From the NCBI RefSeq assembly GCF_000422845.1, contig NZ_AUGV01000004.1, forward strand, positions 248,001 through 312,000: a stretch of DNA of 64,000 nucleotides, written 5' to 3'. The number at the start of each line of letters is the position of its first letter. Position 1 is the first letter of the stretch. Source of the stretch: Oceanobacter kriegii DSM 6294. GTDB lineage: Bacteria; Pseudomonadota; Gammaproteobacteria; Pseudomonadales; Oceanobacteraceae. The position numbers were made by a program, and so were the translations under genes. Of the stretch, positions 8,756 through 17,010 are shown piece by piece. Below the pieces are notes generated by a model, which ran no database searches, had not been told where the DNA came from, and saw only the letters and a list, made by a program, of their open reading frames with translations.

Positions 8756-8787
8756 TTTACAGCAGTCAGTGTTTACAGCAGTCAGTG
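8756..8787. repeat. 16-bp tandem duplication over a stop codon
   Basis: TTTACAGCAGTCAGTG occurs twice in perfect tandem (8756-8771, 8772-8787). The second copy contains the TGA of the FliT-like gene (minus strand, 8782-8784), so a second identical stop context follows it. Confidence 0.9.
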
Positions 8788-9114
8788 TTTGCCAACCGCA
8801 TGGTAGGCGCGCACCTGGGTGTGTTTTTTGGTTTGACTGGCCAGACTGCCCTGCTCGGATTTTAACTGCGCGACCAGCGCTCGTTCTTCGGCCAGAATTT
8901 GCTCCAGCACCGTCTGATTGTGTTGGGTCAGATTGATGACGCCATTGATCGCCTCAAACCAGCTGCGCAGGCGTATATCGCGTTCTTGCAACCGCTCTTG
9001 TACGCCTTTTTTTACGCCTTGCTTGATCAACGACTGAATCTCCAGCGACATCAGTCGGATGTGTTCAAATTCAGCTTCCAGCTGGCTCAGGGTCATGTCC
9101 TTGGTGGCAGTCAT
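8782..9114 (-). CDS. FliT-like small flagellar protein (putative export chaperone)
   Basis: This 110-residue, highly charged, all-helical protein has no signal peptide. It ends with a Lys/Arg-rich stretch (QTKKHTQVRAYHAVGKH) resembling the tail of FliT/FlgN-type chaperones. It begins 9 bp after flgI and is probably co-transcribed with flgFGHI. FliT-like chaperones bind FliD or other late export substrates in the cytoplasm. Identification rests on size, helix pattern and location rather than a firm motif; an uncharacterised flagellar accessory protein is the alternative. Confidence 0.55.
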   Translation of the reverse strand: MTATKDMTLSQLEAEFEHIRLMSLEIQSLIKQGVKKGVQERLQERDIRLRSWFEAINGVINLTQHNQTVLEQILAEERALVAQLKSEQGSLASQTKKHTQVRAYHAVGKH

Positions 9115-9123
9115 AGTCTGTTC

Positions 9124-10293
9124 TCATATTACGATCAGTTCGGCTTTCAGGGCCCCGGCTTGCTTCATGGCTTCAAGAATAGCCATTAAATCGCCGGGGG
9201 CAGCGCCAATTTCGTTAACCGCCTTGATGATGTCATCCAATGTCACACCCGGACCGAACTTGAACATCCGGCTTTCGCCGCCGTCGTCAATTTCGATGTT
9301 GGTTTCGGGTACCACCACGGTGTCGCCGTCCGCCAATGGATTGGGCTGGGCTACCTGAAAATCTTCGTTAATGGTTACCGTCATGCTGCCGTGGGTAACG
9401 GCAACCGGGTCGATTCTGACGTGCTGGCCCATCACAATGGTGCCGGTGCGGGAATTGATGATGACCTTGGCGCGCTCTTCACCGGTTTCAATTTCCAGGT
9501 TTTCAATAATGGAAAGATAGGCAACTCGCTGGCTGGTATCACGGGGGGCACTGACACGGACAGAAGTAGCGTCCAGCGCCTCGGCGGTGCCCGGCCCCAG
9601 CAGATCATTGATCTTGTCGACCATGTAACGGGCGGTGGTGAAATCCGGCTGGTCGAGGTTAAACACCAGACTGTCGCCACGGGCGAAACTGTTTGGCACC
9701 GACTGCTCTACCGATGCGCCATTGGGAATACGCCCCACACTGGGCACATTGATGGTAACGCTGGAGCCATCATTGCCATCGACCCCAAGTCCTCCGACCA
9801 CCAGATTCCCCTGGGCAACGGCGTAGACGTTATTGTCTGCGCCGCGTAATGGCGTAAACAACAGCTGGCCGCCGCGCAGACTGCCGGCATTGCCCAAAGA
9901 AGAAACAGTCACGTCGACCCGCTGGCCAGGTTTTGCAAACGGCGGAAGTTCAGCAGTGACCGACACGGCGGCGACGTTCTTGAGTTTGGGGTCGGTGCCT
10001 TCCGGCAAGGTAATGCCGAACTGCGACATCATATTGGTGAAGGTTTGGGTGGTGAACGGCGCCTTGTCACCGGTGCCATCCAGACCCACCACCAGACCGT
10101 AGCCCACCAGTTGGTTGCTGCGCACACCGGAAATGCTGGTGATGTCCTTGATGCGTTCTGCCATCACCACAGGGGCGAGAAACACCGAAGCAATCAGCAA
10201 TAACACCAAGGCCTGACCTTTGGCCAACAGCCGATCCCAGGCACTGCTGTTACCAGTGTGGCTGATGATGATACGGGCGCTTGCGTTTTTCAT
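9124..10293 (-). CDS. flgI: Flagellar P-ring protein FlgI
   Basis: The 389-residue protein has a long signal peptide (cleavage after VVMA, about residue 45). It is followed by the FlgI hallmark [20 protein letters not shown] and [15 protein letters not shown]. Later blocks include [20 protein letters not shown] and the C-terminal [20 protein letters not shown]. FlgI forms the peptidoglycan-associated bushing of the basal body and is exported by Sec. It lies between flgH and a small FliT-like gene. Length and motifs are normal. Confidence 0.97.
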   Translation of the reverse strand: MKNASARIIISHTGNSSAWDRLLAKGQALVLLLIASVFLAPVVMAERIKDITSISGVRSNQLVGYGLVVGLDGTGDKAPFTTQTFTNMMSQFGITLPEGTDPKLKNVAAVSVTAELPPFAKPGQRVDVTVSSLGNAGSLRGGQLLFTPLRGADNNVYAVAQGNLVVGGLGVDGNDGSSVTINVPSVGRIPNGASVEQSVPNSFARGDSLVFNLDQPDFTTARYMVDKINDLLGPGTAEALDATSVRVSAPRDTSQRVAYLSIIENLEIETGEERAKVIINSRTGTIVMGQHVRIDPVAVTHGSMTVTINEDFQVAQPNPLADGDTVVVPETNIEIDDGGESRMFKFGPGVTLDDIIKAVNEIGAAPGDLMAILEAMKQAGALKAELIVI

Positions 10294-10400
10294 GTCACTA
10301 CCTCAAAGCTCTCATTCGCCTTGAAAACCAGCATACGTGCTGCGGCCAGCCAACTCTGTTGAAAAGGCTTGTTGTTGCGTAACCGGGTGTAGGTGATCGC

Positions 10401-10445
10401 CATCAGAATGGCCACCATCAAAACGGCCACCATCAAAACGGCCAC
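10401..10445. repeat. Triple 15-bp tandem repeat over the flgH stop codon
   Basis: CATCAGAATGGCCAC, then CATCAAAACGGCCAC twice (10401-10445). The rightmost unit holds the flgH TGA (minus strand, 10433-10435); the other two lie in the 3' untranslated part and repeat the same codons. Confidence 0.9.
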
Positions 10446-11203
10446 CAGGGAGAGTTCAGAATCTTGTCGCCCCAGCCCTGCTTGGTGGAGTTGTTCAGGT
10501 TGCCACGGCCTCCAAAGGAGATTCGCGCATCTGCAACCTTGCTGGACGACACCGTGTTGTCCGGGGTGATGTCTTGCGGGCGAATCAGGCCCGCTATACG
10601 AATGTATTCATCCCCTTCAGACAGGGTCAGCCATTTTTCACCACGAATACGCAGAATGCCGTTGGGCAAAACTTCTGCCACCGACACACTGATCTGACCC
10701 GACAAACTGTTGGAGCGATCGGCTTCACCACTGCCGCTAAACGTGCGGTCGCTGTTGGTTTCGACTCCCAGATTGAGGTTCTTCCAGCCCGGTGTTACTC
10801 CCAAAATAGTGCCCGCACCAACGCTGTTGGAGGACGACTTGTCGGAGCTGGTTTCAGCCGATTTACTGGACTGATACGACTCTTCAAAAATCACCGTAAT
10901 GATGTCGCCAACCCGGCGAGCCTGTTGATCCAGATACAAGCCGTTAGAATACGCAGCCTGGTACAAGGAACCCGAAGCCGTTGGTGGTGGCTGCAAGGTA
11001 TCGGCCGATACCGGCGCGTAATCCGGGTCGTTCATGACGACATCCTGTTCCATCGGCACCGAGGTACAGCCGACGACCGCTGCCAACATGGCACACACCA
11101 GCAAAGGCTTACCGGCAGCGGCAAATTCGGTTTGGACTGGCAGATCCTTGCCGCTTTCCGGTTGTTGGTCAGACGTGCTGTTGAGGTGGCTAACGGGCGT
11201 CAT
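10433..11203 (-). CDS. flgH: Flagellar L-ring lipoprotein FlgH
   Basis: The protein has 256 residues. A lipobox (AAVVGC, Cys about residue 46) follows a hydrophobic stretch, so it is an outer-membrane lipoprotein. The unusually long polar N-region (about 32 residues) precedes that stretch. FlgH signatures are the block LYQAAYSNGLYLDQQARRVG, then DIITVIFEE, the Ser-rich segment and GILRIRGEKWLTLSEGDEYI ending in SPWWPF. GGAG lies 6 nt before the ATG. FlgH forms the ring around the rod in the outer membrane. It sits 16 bp after flgG. The stop codon lies in a tandem repeat. Confidence 0.96.
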   Translation of the reverse strand: MTPVSHLNSTSDQQPESGKDLPVQTEFAAAGKPLLVCAMLAAVVGCTSVPMEQDVVMNDPDYAPVSADTLQPPPTASGSLYQAAYSNGLYLDQQARRVGDIITVIFEESYQSSKSAETSSDKSSSNSVGAGTILGVTPGWKNLNLGVETNSDRTFSGSGEADRSNSLSGQISVSVAEVLPNGILRIRGEKWLTLSEGDEYIRIAGLIRPQDITPDNTVSSSKVADARISFGGRGNLNNSTKQGWGDKILNSPWWPF

Positions 11204-11219
11204 AACTTACTCCGCTCTA

Positions 11220-12005
11220 TCAGGTGTTCTGGTTGAGGAACTGCAACATTTCATCCGCCGCAGACACCACTTTCGAGTTCATTTCGTAGGCGCGCTGAAC
11301 CGTGATCATCTTCACCAGCTCTTCCACCACTTCGACGTTGGAGTTTTCCAAAGCGCCCTGCTCCAGCGTGCCGAAGCCATCCTCACTGGGAATACCGGCA
11401 ACCGGTGCACCACTGGACGCAGTTTCCAGGAACAGGTTGCCACCGGTGGCCAGCAGGCCTGCCGGGTTAATGAAGTCGATGGTTTCTATTTGGCCCAGAT
11501 CAATCGGCGTTGGGTCCCCTTGAATAGAGGCTTGCACAATGCCGTCACGACTGATCATGACTTCATTGGCCTGATCCGGAATGGTGATTTGTGGCTCCAA
11601 CGGATAGCCGTTCACATTCACCATCACCCCTTCGTCATTGAGGTGAAACGTACCGTCACGGGTGTAGGCAATGTTGCCGTCCGGCATGGCGATCTGGAAA
11701 AAGCCGCGACCGTTAATCGCCACATCCAGCGTCTGGTCGGTCAGTTCCAACGAGCCGGTGGTAAACACCTTCTGGGTGCCCGCAGTACGAACACCGGTAC
11801 CCAACTGCAGGCCCGATGGCAAGCGGCTGTCGGCCGAGCTGTTGGCCCCGGGCTGGCGGTCAATCTGATACAACAGGTCTTCAAACACCGGGCGGTCTTT
11901 CTTGAAGCCGGTGGTGGCGACGTTGGCCAGGTTATTGGAAACGGTGGTCAGCGCCAGATCCTGAGCTTCAAGGCCGGTCTTGCTGATCCAGAGTGCATTC
12001 ATCAT
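11220..12005 (-). CDS. flgG: Flagellar distal rod protein FlgG
   Basis: The 261-residue protein has the rod-protein N-terminus MMNALWISKTGLEAQDLALT with TVSNNLANVATTGFKKDRPV. It also has the central DVAINGRGFFQIAMPDG and the C-terminal NVVEELVKMITVQRAYEMNS-type helix (here VEVVEELVKMITVQRAYEMN). FlgG builds the distal rod and determines where the rod stops. Size and motifs match the family closely. It follows flgF by 25 bp. Confidence 0.98.
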   Translation of the reverse strand: MMNALWISKTGLEAQDLALTTVSNNLANVATTGFKKDRPVFEDLLYQIDRQPGANSSADSRLPSGLQLGTGVRTAGTQKVFTTGSLELTDQTLDVAINGRGFFQIAMPDGNIAYTRDGTFHLNDEGVMVNVNGYPLEPQITIPDQANEVMISRDGIVQASIQGDPTPIDLGQIETIDFINPAGLLATGGNLFLETASSGAPVAGIPSEDGFGTLEQGALENSNVEVVEELVKMITVQRAYEMNSKVVSAADEMLQFLNQNT

Positions 12006-12030
12006 GGTAGATTACCTCTCAGGCCTGACG

Positions 12031-12777
12031 TTATTGGCTTTGCAGCAACTGGGTGGTTGCTGCGGTGTTTTCATCGACGCGCTTCATCAGCTTCACCTGC
12101 ATTTCGTACTGACGATTGAGCGCAATCAGATCGGTTAACTCGGACACCGCGTTGACGTTGCTGCCTTCCAGAAAGCCGTTCACCAACGAGATGTTGGGGT
12201 CAAAGTCGGCTGGGCCAACGCCCGCTTCGCGGAACCGGAACAGGCCATCTTCGCCTTTTTCCAGATCCTGGGGGTCGGGGTTCACCAGCTTCAGCTGCAC
12301 CGGCTCTGCCACACCCACCGGCTGCTCGCCTGCGGGCTGGATAGTAATGATGCCCGCCCGGCTGACTTCAATTTGGGTAAACGGCGGCAGTACCACAGGG
12401 CCGCCGTCACCAATCAACTGATCGCCCTGGCCATTCAGCAAACGGCCGTTGGGATCAACACTGAGATCACCCGCGCGGGTATAGGCTTCCTGACCATCAG
12501 GGCCAACAACGGCGAACCAGCCTTGATGCTCAATCGAGACATCCATACGGCGGCCGGTTTCGATCAATGGCCCCTGACGAAAATCACTGGCCGGGCTTTC
12601 CACCATGGCGTAGGCACGGGTGGGAAAATGTTCACCAAATACCCCCATGGCACGGCTTTGGCTGTAGTCTGAACGGAACCCGGTGGTGCTGGCATTGGCC
12701 AAATTGTTGGCATGGGATGCCTGCCCCAAGGTGTTTTGACGAGCCCCTGACATGGCAATGTAGAGCGCTCTATCCAT
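12031..12777 (-). CDS. flgF: Flagellar proximal rod protein FlgF
   Basis: The 248-residue protein begins MDRALYIAMSGARQNTLGQA with HANNLANASTTGFRSD. It has the rod/hook family central region (RMDVSIEHQGWFAVVGPDG) and ends with the ALNRQYEMQVKLMKRVDEN helix. FlgF is one of the proximal rod subunits. It is the first gene of flgFGHI plus the FliT-like gene, behind a sigma54-type promoter. Confidence 0.97.
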   Translation of the reverse strand: MDRALYIAMSGARQNTLGQASHANNLANASTTGFRSDYSQSRAMGVFGEHFPTRAYAMVESPASDFRQGPLIETGRRMDVSIEHQGWFAVVGPDGQEAYTRAGDLSVDPNGRLLNGQGDQLIGDGGPVVLPPFTQIEVSRAGIITIQPAGEQPVGVAEPVQLKLVNPDPQDLEKGEDGLFRFREAGVGPADFDPNISLVNGFLEGSNVNAVSELTDLIALNRQYEMQVKLMKRVDENTAATTQLLQSQ

Positions 12778-12848
12778 ACTTCCTCCCGCTGGGGCACTGC
12801 CCCGTATTCGTCACCGCCAACGGACTGCGTCAGCTTTTGTAAGAACAC

Positions 12849-12864
12849 AGCAGCCTTTGTGCCA
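12849..12864 (-). promoter_or_regulatory. Sigma54 (-24/-12) promoter of flgFGHI
   Basis: The minus strand reads TGGCACA-AAGG-CTGCT, keeping the -24 GG and -12 GC with correct spacing. It lies 72 bp upstream of the flgF start. Confidence 0.75.
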
Positions 12865-13164
12865 GAATCACTTTATTCATATTTTTCAAAGGGTTAGAAG
12901 AATTACAGACTTTGGACGCAGCGAGATTGTCAAATTGGCGGCAGCGAATTGCCGCCAGTCGAGCTAATAAATTGACGCCGTACTGAGCCTGACCCAGCGC
13001 TTTTTAAAGCGGAGAGGTTCGTTCAATGAGTCAGTAAAGAACCCTCTGAATAAAAGTGCGTTATCACGCGCTGCTCATATCAGTTTGGAATATCCAGTCG
13101 CGGCCAGCAGGACCAGGGAGAAACCCGACTAGGCTTGAGGGACTACTGTACTCTCGGGATTCGT
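12865..13164. other. Intergenic region between divergent flgF and the amt-mcp gene
   Basis: It holds a perfect inverted repeat, TGGCGGCA at 12936-12943 with TGCCGCCA at 12950-12957 (6-nt loop), which may be an operator or hairpin. At 13039-13053 GAACCCTCTGAATAA matches one end of the dispersed inverted-repeat element, with no matching second end. No protein-like ORF is seen. Confidence 0.6.
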
Positions 13165-15465
13165 ATGGCAAATCATTCCTATTCCAAACGCTGTCAATTA
13201 CCTCGCGCTCTGAGCCTGCTACTGGCTGGCAGCCTGATACCCGGCATTGCCTCGGCCAACCCGGCCCATATCGTCGCCGGCGACGTGCAAGGAATGCTGG
13301 ATATGACCTGGGTGATTCTCGCGGCGGGACTGGTGTTCTTTATGCAGGCCGGTTTCACCATGCTGGAATCCGGCATGGTGCGGGCCAAAAATAGCTACAA
13401 CGTGGCGATTAAAAACATCAGCGACTTCACCACTGCCGTACTGACGTTCTGGTTGATTGGCTTTGCCCTGATGTTTGGCCCCAGCGTCAACGGCTGGCTA
13501 GGCGGTGACGGGTGGATGGGCGGCTTGCTCTCAACCCCGGCGGATTACGCCTTTTTCCTGTTCCAATCCATGTTTGTCGGAACGGCCGCCACCATTGTTG
13601 CCGGTGCGGTCGCCGAGCGCATGAAGTTCAATGCCTACATTATTATCAGCGTCGCCATTTCCATTGTTATTTACCCGGTGTCTGGCCACTGGATTTGGGG
13701 CAGCGCCCTGACCGAAGGACAGCCGGGCTGGCTTGAGGCCAAAGGCTTTATGGACTTTGCCGGGTCTACCGTGGTGCATTCTGTTGGAGGCTGGGTGGCA
13801 TTGGCCGGGATTATTGCCCTTGGCGCACGGCGTGGACGTTTTGACGACGATGGTAAACCGATGGATATTCCTGGCCACAATTTGCTGATTTCTACCGTCG
13901 GCGTCTTCATTCTCTGGTTTGGATGGTTTGGTTTTAACGGTGGCAGCACGCTCGCCGCTGACGCCAGTGTTGCCATTATTGTGTTGAATACCGTGCTGGC
14001 CGGTGCCGCGGGTGGCATCACCGCGCTGCTGCTGTCGTGGCTTACAGGGCGTGGCATTGTCTCGGTGGAGCGGTCGCTTAACGGCATCCTTGGCGGTCTG
14101 GTTGGCATTACGGCCGGTTGTGCCTTTGTAGAACCCAACAATGCCATCTGGATTGGTTTGATTGGCGGTGTGGTGGTGTTCGTTGCGGAATACTGCCTGC
14201 TGCACTACGCCAAACTCGATGACCCAGTGGGTGCAGTTGCGGTTCACGGCTTCGGCGGCATCTGGGGCACGCTGGCATTGGCACTGTTTGCCGAGCCGGA
14301 AGTGTTAAACCACAGCCGCGGTGAGCAACTGATGGTGCAACTAAGCGGTGTGGTAAGCGTGTTTCTTTGGGCGTTTTTCTCCGGGCTGGTGTGTTTCTGG
14401 TTACTGCGTCAACTACACGATCTGCGCGTCAGCAAAGAGCACGAAGAGATCGGTTTGAATGTTGCCGAGCACGGTGCCCGCACCGTCTGGCTGGATACCA
14501 TGAAAACCATGCAGGAAATCGTCGCCACTGGCGATCTGACCCGCCGGGCGGAAGCCGAACCTGCAACCGAAGCAGGCGAAACCGCGATGGCCTTCAACCA
14601 TATGCTGGACAGCTTTCAGCAAAGCGTTAAGCGCATGGCGACGTCAGCCAGTGCCGTTGCCCAACAAAGCCAGCAGCTGAACAATGCCGTGAGCCACAAC
14701 CGCAATAACTGCAACCAACAACTGCAACTGGTCGGCAACGTTCAGCAACGCATGGACGAGGTGCTGCAATGTGCCAGAGACACCCTGCAATCGGCTCAAG
14801 ACGGTACGGCGACTGCAGGCGCCACCCGCGACGATGCCCAGCAAGGGGTACAACAGGTGCAGGCGCTGACCGATGCCGTGAATGCCCTGTCGGCCAACCT
14901 GCAAGCCGCTTCCGAGCGTGCCAATGAGGTCGCAGGCAAAACCCGGGGTATCAGCGAAGTGGTCTCGCTGATCAATGAAATTGCCGAGCAAACCAATCTG
15001 CTGGCGCTCAATGCCGCTATTGAAGCGGCCCGGGCCGGTGAGCAAGGACGTGGCTTCGCTGTCGTGGCAGACGAAGTACGAGGACTGGCCAATCGTACCC
15101 AGAAAGCCACAGAGAGTATTCAGTCGGAAATCGAACAGCTGCAACAGGAAGCCGCCGCCTCGGCAACCGAGCTGCGCCGCTATTCGGAAGACGCCAGTCA
15201 AAATGCTGACCAATCGCGCCAGAGCATGGCTTCGTTACAAGGACTGATAACCGCCGTCGACAGCATCACTCGCCTTAATCAGCTAATTTCGCAAGCTGCT
15301 AACCGCCAGGCCAATTTGTCTGAAGAGATGAGTTCGTTGATTACCCATGTGAGTGCGTTAAGTTCAGATACCGACAAACACACACAAGCACTGGATGATA
15401 CCAGCCTGTCGATGGACAATAGTGCAGCTAACCTGAAGGCTGTGGTCAGCCGCTACCGGGTTTAG
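13165..15465 (+). CDS. Ammonium transporter (Amt) fused to a methyl-accepting chemotaxis domain
   Basis: The 766-residue inner-membrane protein starts at ATG 13165, which gives a proper signal peptide; a TTG 30 bp upstream does not. Residues about 35-435 are a full Amt domain. It has the phenylalanine gate (F137 in FQSMF, F257 in GWFGF), D197 in [10 protein letters not shown], the pore twin histidines H205 and H361 ([12 protein letters not shown]), and even the Amt C-tail ([11 protein letters not shown]). A short HAMP-like linker leads to an MCP signalling domain. Its hairpin tip contains [20 protein letters not shown] and [18 protein letters not shown]. It probably reports ammonium passage or binding to CheA/CheW. 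No CheR-tethering pentapeptide or glnK neighbour is seen. It lies on the opposite strand inside the flagellar cluster. Confidence 0.93.
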   Translation: MANHSYSKRCQLPRALSLLLAGSLIPGIASANPAHIVAGDVQGMLDMTWVILAAGLVFFMQAGFTMLESGMVRAKNSYNVAIKNISDFTTAVLTFWLIGFALMFGPSVNGWLGGDGWMGGLLSTPADYAFFLFQSMFVGTAATIVAGAVAERMKFNAYIIISVAISIVIYPVSGHWIWGSALTEGQPGWLEAKGFMDFAGSTVVHSVGGWVALAGIIALGARRGRFDDDGKPMDIPGHNLLISTVGVFILWFGWFGFNGGSTLAADASVAIIVLNTVLAGAAGGITALLLSWLTGRGIVSVERSLNGILGGLVGITAGCAFVEPNNAIWIGLIGGVVVFVAEYCLLHYAKLDDPVGAVAVHGFGGIWGTLALALFAEPEVLNHSRGEQLMVQLSGVVSVFLWAFFSGLVCFWLLRQLHDLRVSKEHEEIGLNVAEHGARTVWLDTMKTMQEIVATGDLTRRAEAEPATEAGETAMAFNHMLDSFQQSVKRMATSASAVAQQSQQLNNAVSHNRNNCNQQLQLVGNVQQRMDEVLQCARDTLQSAQDGTATAGATRDDAQQGVQQVQALTDAVNALSANLQAASERANEVAGKTRGISEVVSLINEIAEQTNLLALNAAIEAARAGEQGRGFAVVADEVRGLANRTQKATESIQSEIEQLQQEAAASATELRRYSEDASQNADQSRQSMASLQGLITAVDSITRLNQLISQAANRQANLSEEMSSLITHVSALSSDTDKHTQALDDTSLSMDNSAANLKAVVSRYRV

Positions 15466-15509
15466 GGGCTGTATTTCGGCTCCAGCCCCTTCACACTGGA
15501 GCACGCATT

Positions 15510-16253
15510 ATGCCCCCGAATTCTGCCTCAACTACCGTGGTGATTGCCGGTGCCAGCAGCGCCATTGGTCAGCAGATTTTTCGCACGCTGGCGGTGATGC
15601 CCGATATCCACATCATCACCCTGTCACGCGGTGAAACACCACAGACCGATGCCAGCATGGCAGCCAGCCACCAGCACCTGACGGTCGATCTATCGGACAA
15701 ACGCTGTCTCGAACAGCTGTCCGGTTTATGGCAATCCGTTGGTTGTCCCAACCGGGTGTACCATTGCAGCGGTGTGCTGCATGACGACAGTCACCGGCCT
15801 GAAAAATCGATTCGGGAATTTGACGCCGACTGGCTGATGCAATCGGTGAGCAGCAATCTGGTGACCCACGCCCATCTGGCGCAGAGCCTTCATAGCCACA
15901 TAAACCGCAAGACGGAGTTTCGCTGGATCTCGCTGTCGGCCAAGGTGGGGAGTATTTCAGACAACGGGCTTGGCGGCTGGTACAGCTACCGAATGACCAA
16001 AGCCGCATTGAACATGCTGATTTGTAATCTGGATATTGAATGGCGTCGCAAGAACCCGGCGGCTCGGGTTTGTGCGGTTCATCCCGGTACGACCGATACA
16101 CCGCTGAGCAAGCCGTTTCAGGAAGGCATTGCCGAGGGCAAGCTCTATTCCGTAGAGCAAACCGCCGAGCGCATGATGACGATTATGGAAAACCTGACCG
16201 AACAACAGTCCGGCAAGTTGTTGTTTTGGGATGGCAGCCTTCTGCCTTTTTAA
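15510..16253 (+). CDS. Short-chain dehydrogenase/reductase (SDR), C-factor-like
   Basis: The protein has 247 residues with one Rossmann domain. A glycine-rich cofactor motif (VIAGASSAIGQQI, about residues 11-23) is at the N-terminus. A catalytic Ser and YRMTK (YxxxK) triad region follows, in LSAKVGSISDNGLGGWYSYRM. AVHPGTTDTPLSKPF is typical of CsgA/C-factor-type SDRs. The substrate is unknown. It starts 44 bp after the Amt-MCP gene on the same strand behind GGAG, so it may be co-transcribed. Its stop codon lies within a 16-bp tandem repeat. Confidence 0.9.
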   Translation: MPPNSASTTVVIAGASSAIGQQIFRTLAVMPDIHIITLSRGETPQTDASMAASHQHLTVDLSDKRCLEQLSGLWQSVGCPNRVYHCSGVLHDDSHRPEKSIREFDADWLMQSVSSNLVTHAHLAQSLHSHINRKTEFRWISLSAKVGSISDNGLGGWYSYRMTKAALNMLICNLDIEWRRKNPAARVCAVHPGTTDTPLSKPFQEGIAEGKLYSVEQTAERMMTIMENLTEQQSGKLLFWDGSLLPF

Positions 16254-16286
16254 ACAAGCGCCTTTTTAAACAAGCGCCTTTTTAAA
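16243..16286. repeat. 16-bp tandem repeat over the SDR stop codon, ending in a hairpin
   Basis: The unit YGCCTTTTTAAACAAG occurs at 16243-16258 and 16259-16274, with a partial third unit to 16286. The first contains the TAA of the SDR gene. GCCTTTTT followed by AAAAAGGC after the last unit can form a stem and may terminate transcription. Confidence 0.85.
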
Positions 16287-16334
16287 AAGGCACGCACTCA
16301 GGCCGGTGCCCTGGGAAGCTCCGCACATCCTGGA

Positions 16335-16856
16335 TTACAAATTGGTGTAATCCAGATGCTTTTGCCAGAACAGCGCGTGACCATTTTCCGGGTCCAGCTC
16401 GTAGCCTTCAAAACCGAATTTACGATAAGCATTCTTTGCGACTTCATTACCGGAAAGCACCTCCAGCGTCACCTTGCAGCAGCCCAGTTCAATGGCTTCC
16501 ATCTCGGCCGCTTGCAGCAATTGCTGACTCAACTGCAAACCACGAAACGCCGACTTCACCGCAATATCATGAATGTTCATCAACGGCTTGGCCTTGAAGG
16601 TGGAAAACGCCAGAAAGGCATTCAGCAAACCGGCAGGCTGATCGTCCACGTAGGCAATCCAGCTGTGTGCGTACGGTACGGCCGCCAGGCGTTGTGGCAA
16701 TGTACGTTGTACTTCTATCGACAACGGCTCCCCCCCGCCCATAGGATCACGCGCGTAAGCGTCCAACAGATCGACCAGCTGCTGGCCATGCTGCGGGTTG
16801 CGATAATCTACCTTGACGATGTCGATGCGGCGTTGTTGCGGGGATTCGTTAGCCAT
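16335..16856 (-). CDS. GNAT-family N-acetyltransferase
   Basis: The 173-residue protein has a GNAT core. Motif A is MNIHDIAVKSAFRGLQLSQQ (acetyl-CoA pyrophosphate loop, here FRGLQLS in place of RGxGxG/A). A C-terminal VLSGNEVAKNAYRKFGFEGY follows, the usual N/A-Y-x-K/R-x-GF motif. The acceptor substrate is unknown. It stands alone on the minus strand, convergent with the SDR gene and downstream of flgE with a hairpin between, so it is not clearly part of the flagellar transcript. Confidence 0.88.
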   Translation of the reverse strand: MANESPQQRRIDIVKVDYRNPQHGQQLVDLLDAYARDPMGGGEPLSIEVQRTLPQRLAAVPYAHSWIAYVDDQPAGLLNAFLAFSTFKAKPLMNIHDIAVKSAFRGLQLSQQLLQAAEMEAIELGCCKVTLEVLSGNEVAKNAYRKFGFEGYELDPENGHALFWQKHLDYTNL

Positions 16857-16913
16857 GGTTCGCTCCGTTGAAGCTCAAGGGGGAGCCTCTAGACTAACGC
16901 GTATAAGGATAGC

Positions 16914-16955
16914 GGAGAAGAGCAGCGATCTATCTGTGGTCTGCTACTCTTCTCC
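16914..16955. terminator. 13-bp hairpin between the acetyltransferase and flgE
   Basis: GGAGAAGAGCAGC (16914-16926) pairs with GCTACTCTTCTCC (16943-16955), with one G-T pair. A T-rich tract follows on the plus strand. It would stop plus-strand read-through and may stabilise the flgE 3' end. Confidence 0.5.
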
Positions 16956-17010
16956 TCTTTTCTAATCAAAACCCATGAGCCCTGTCTGACTTATGGGTAG
17001 ATAGAGATAA

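Noticed and set aside
8756-8787. CRISPR-like repeats
   Set aside because: Units are adjacent with no spacers and only two or three copies; simple tandem duplications. No CRISPR array or cas genes seen in the window.
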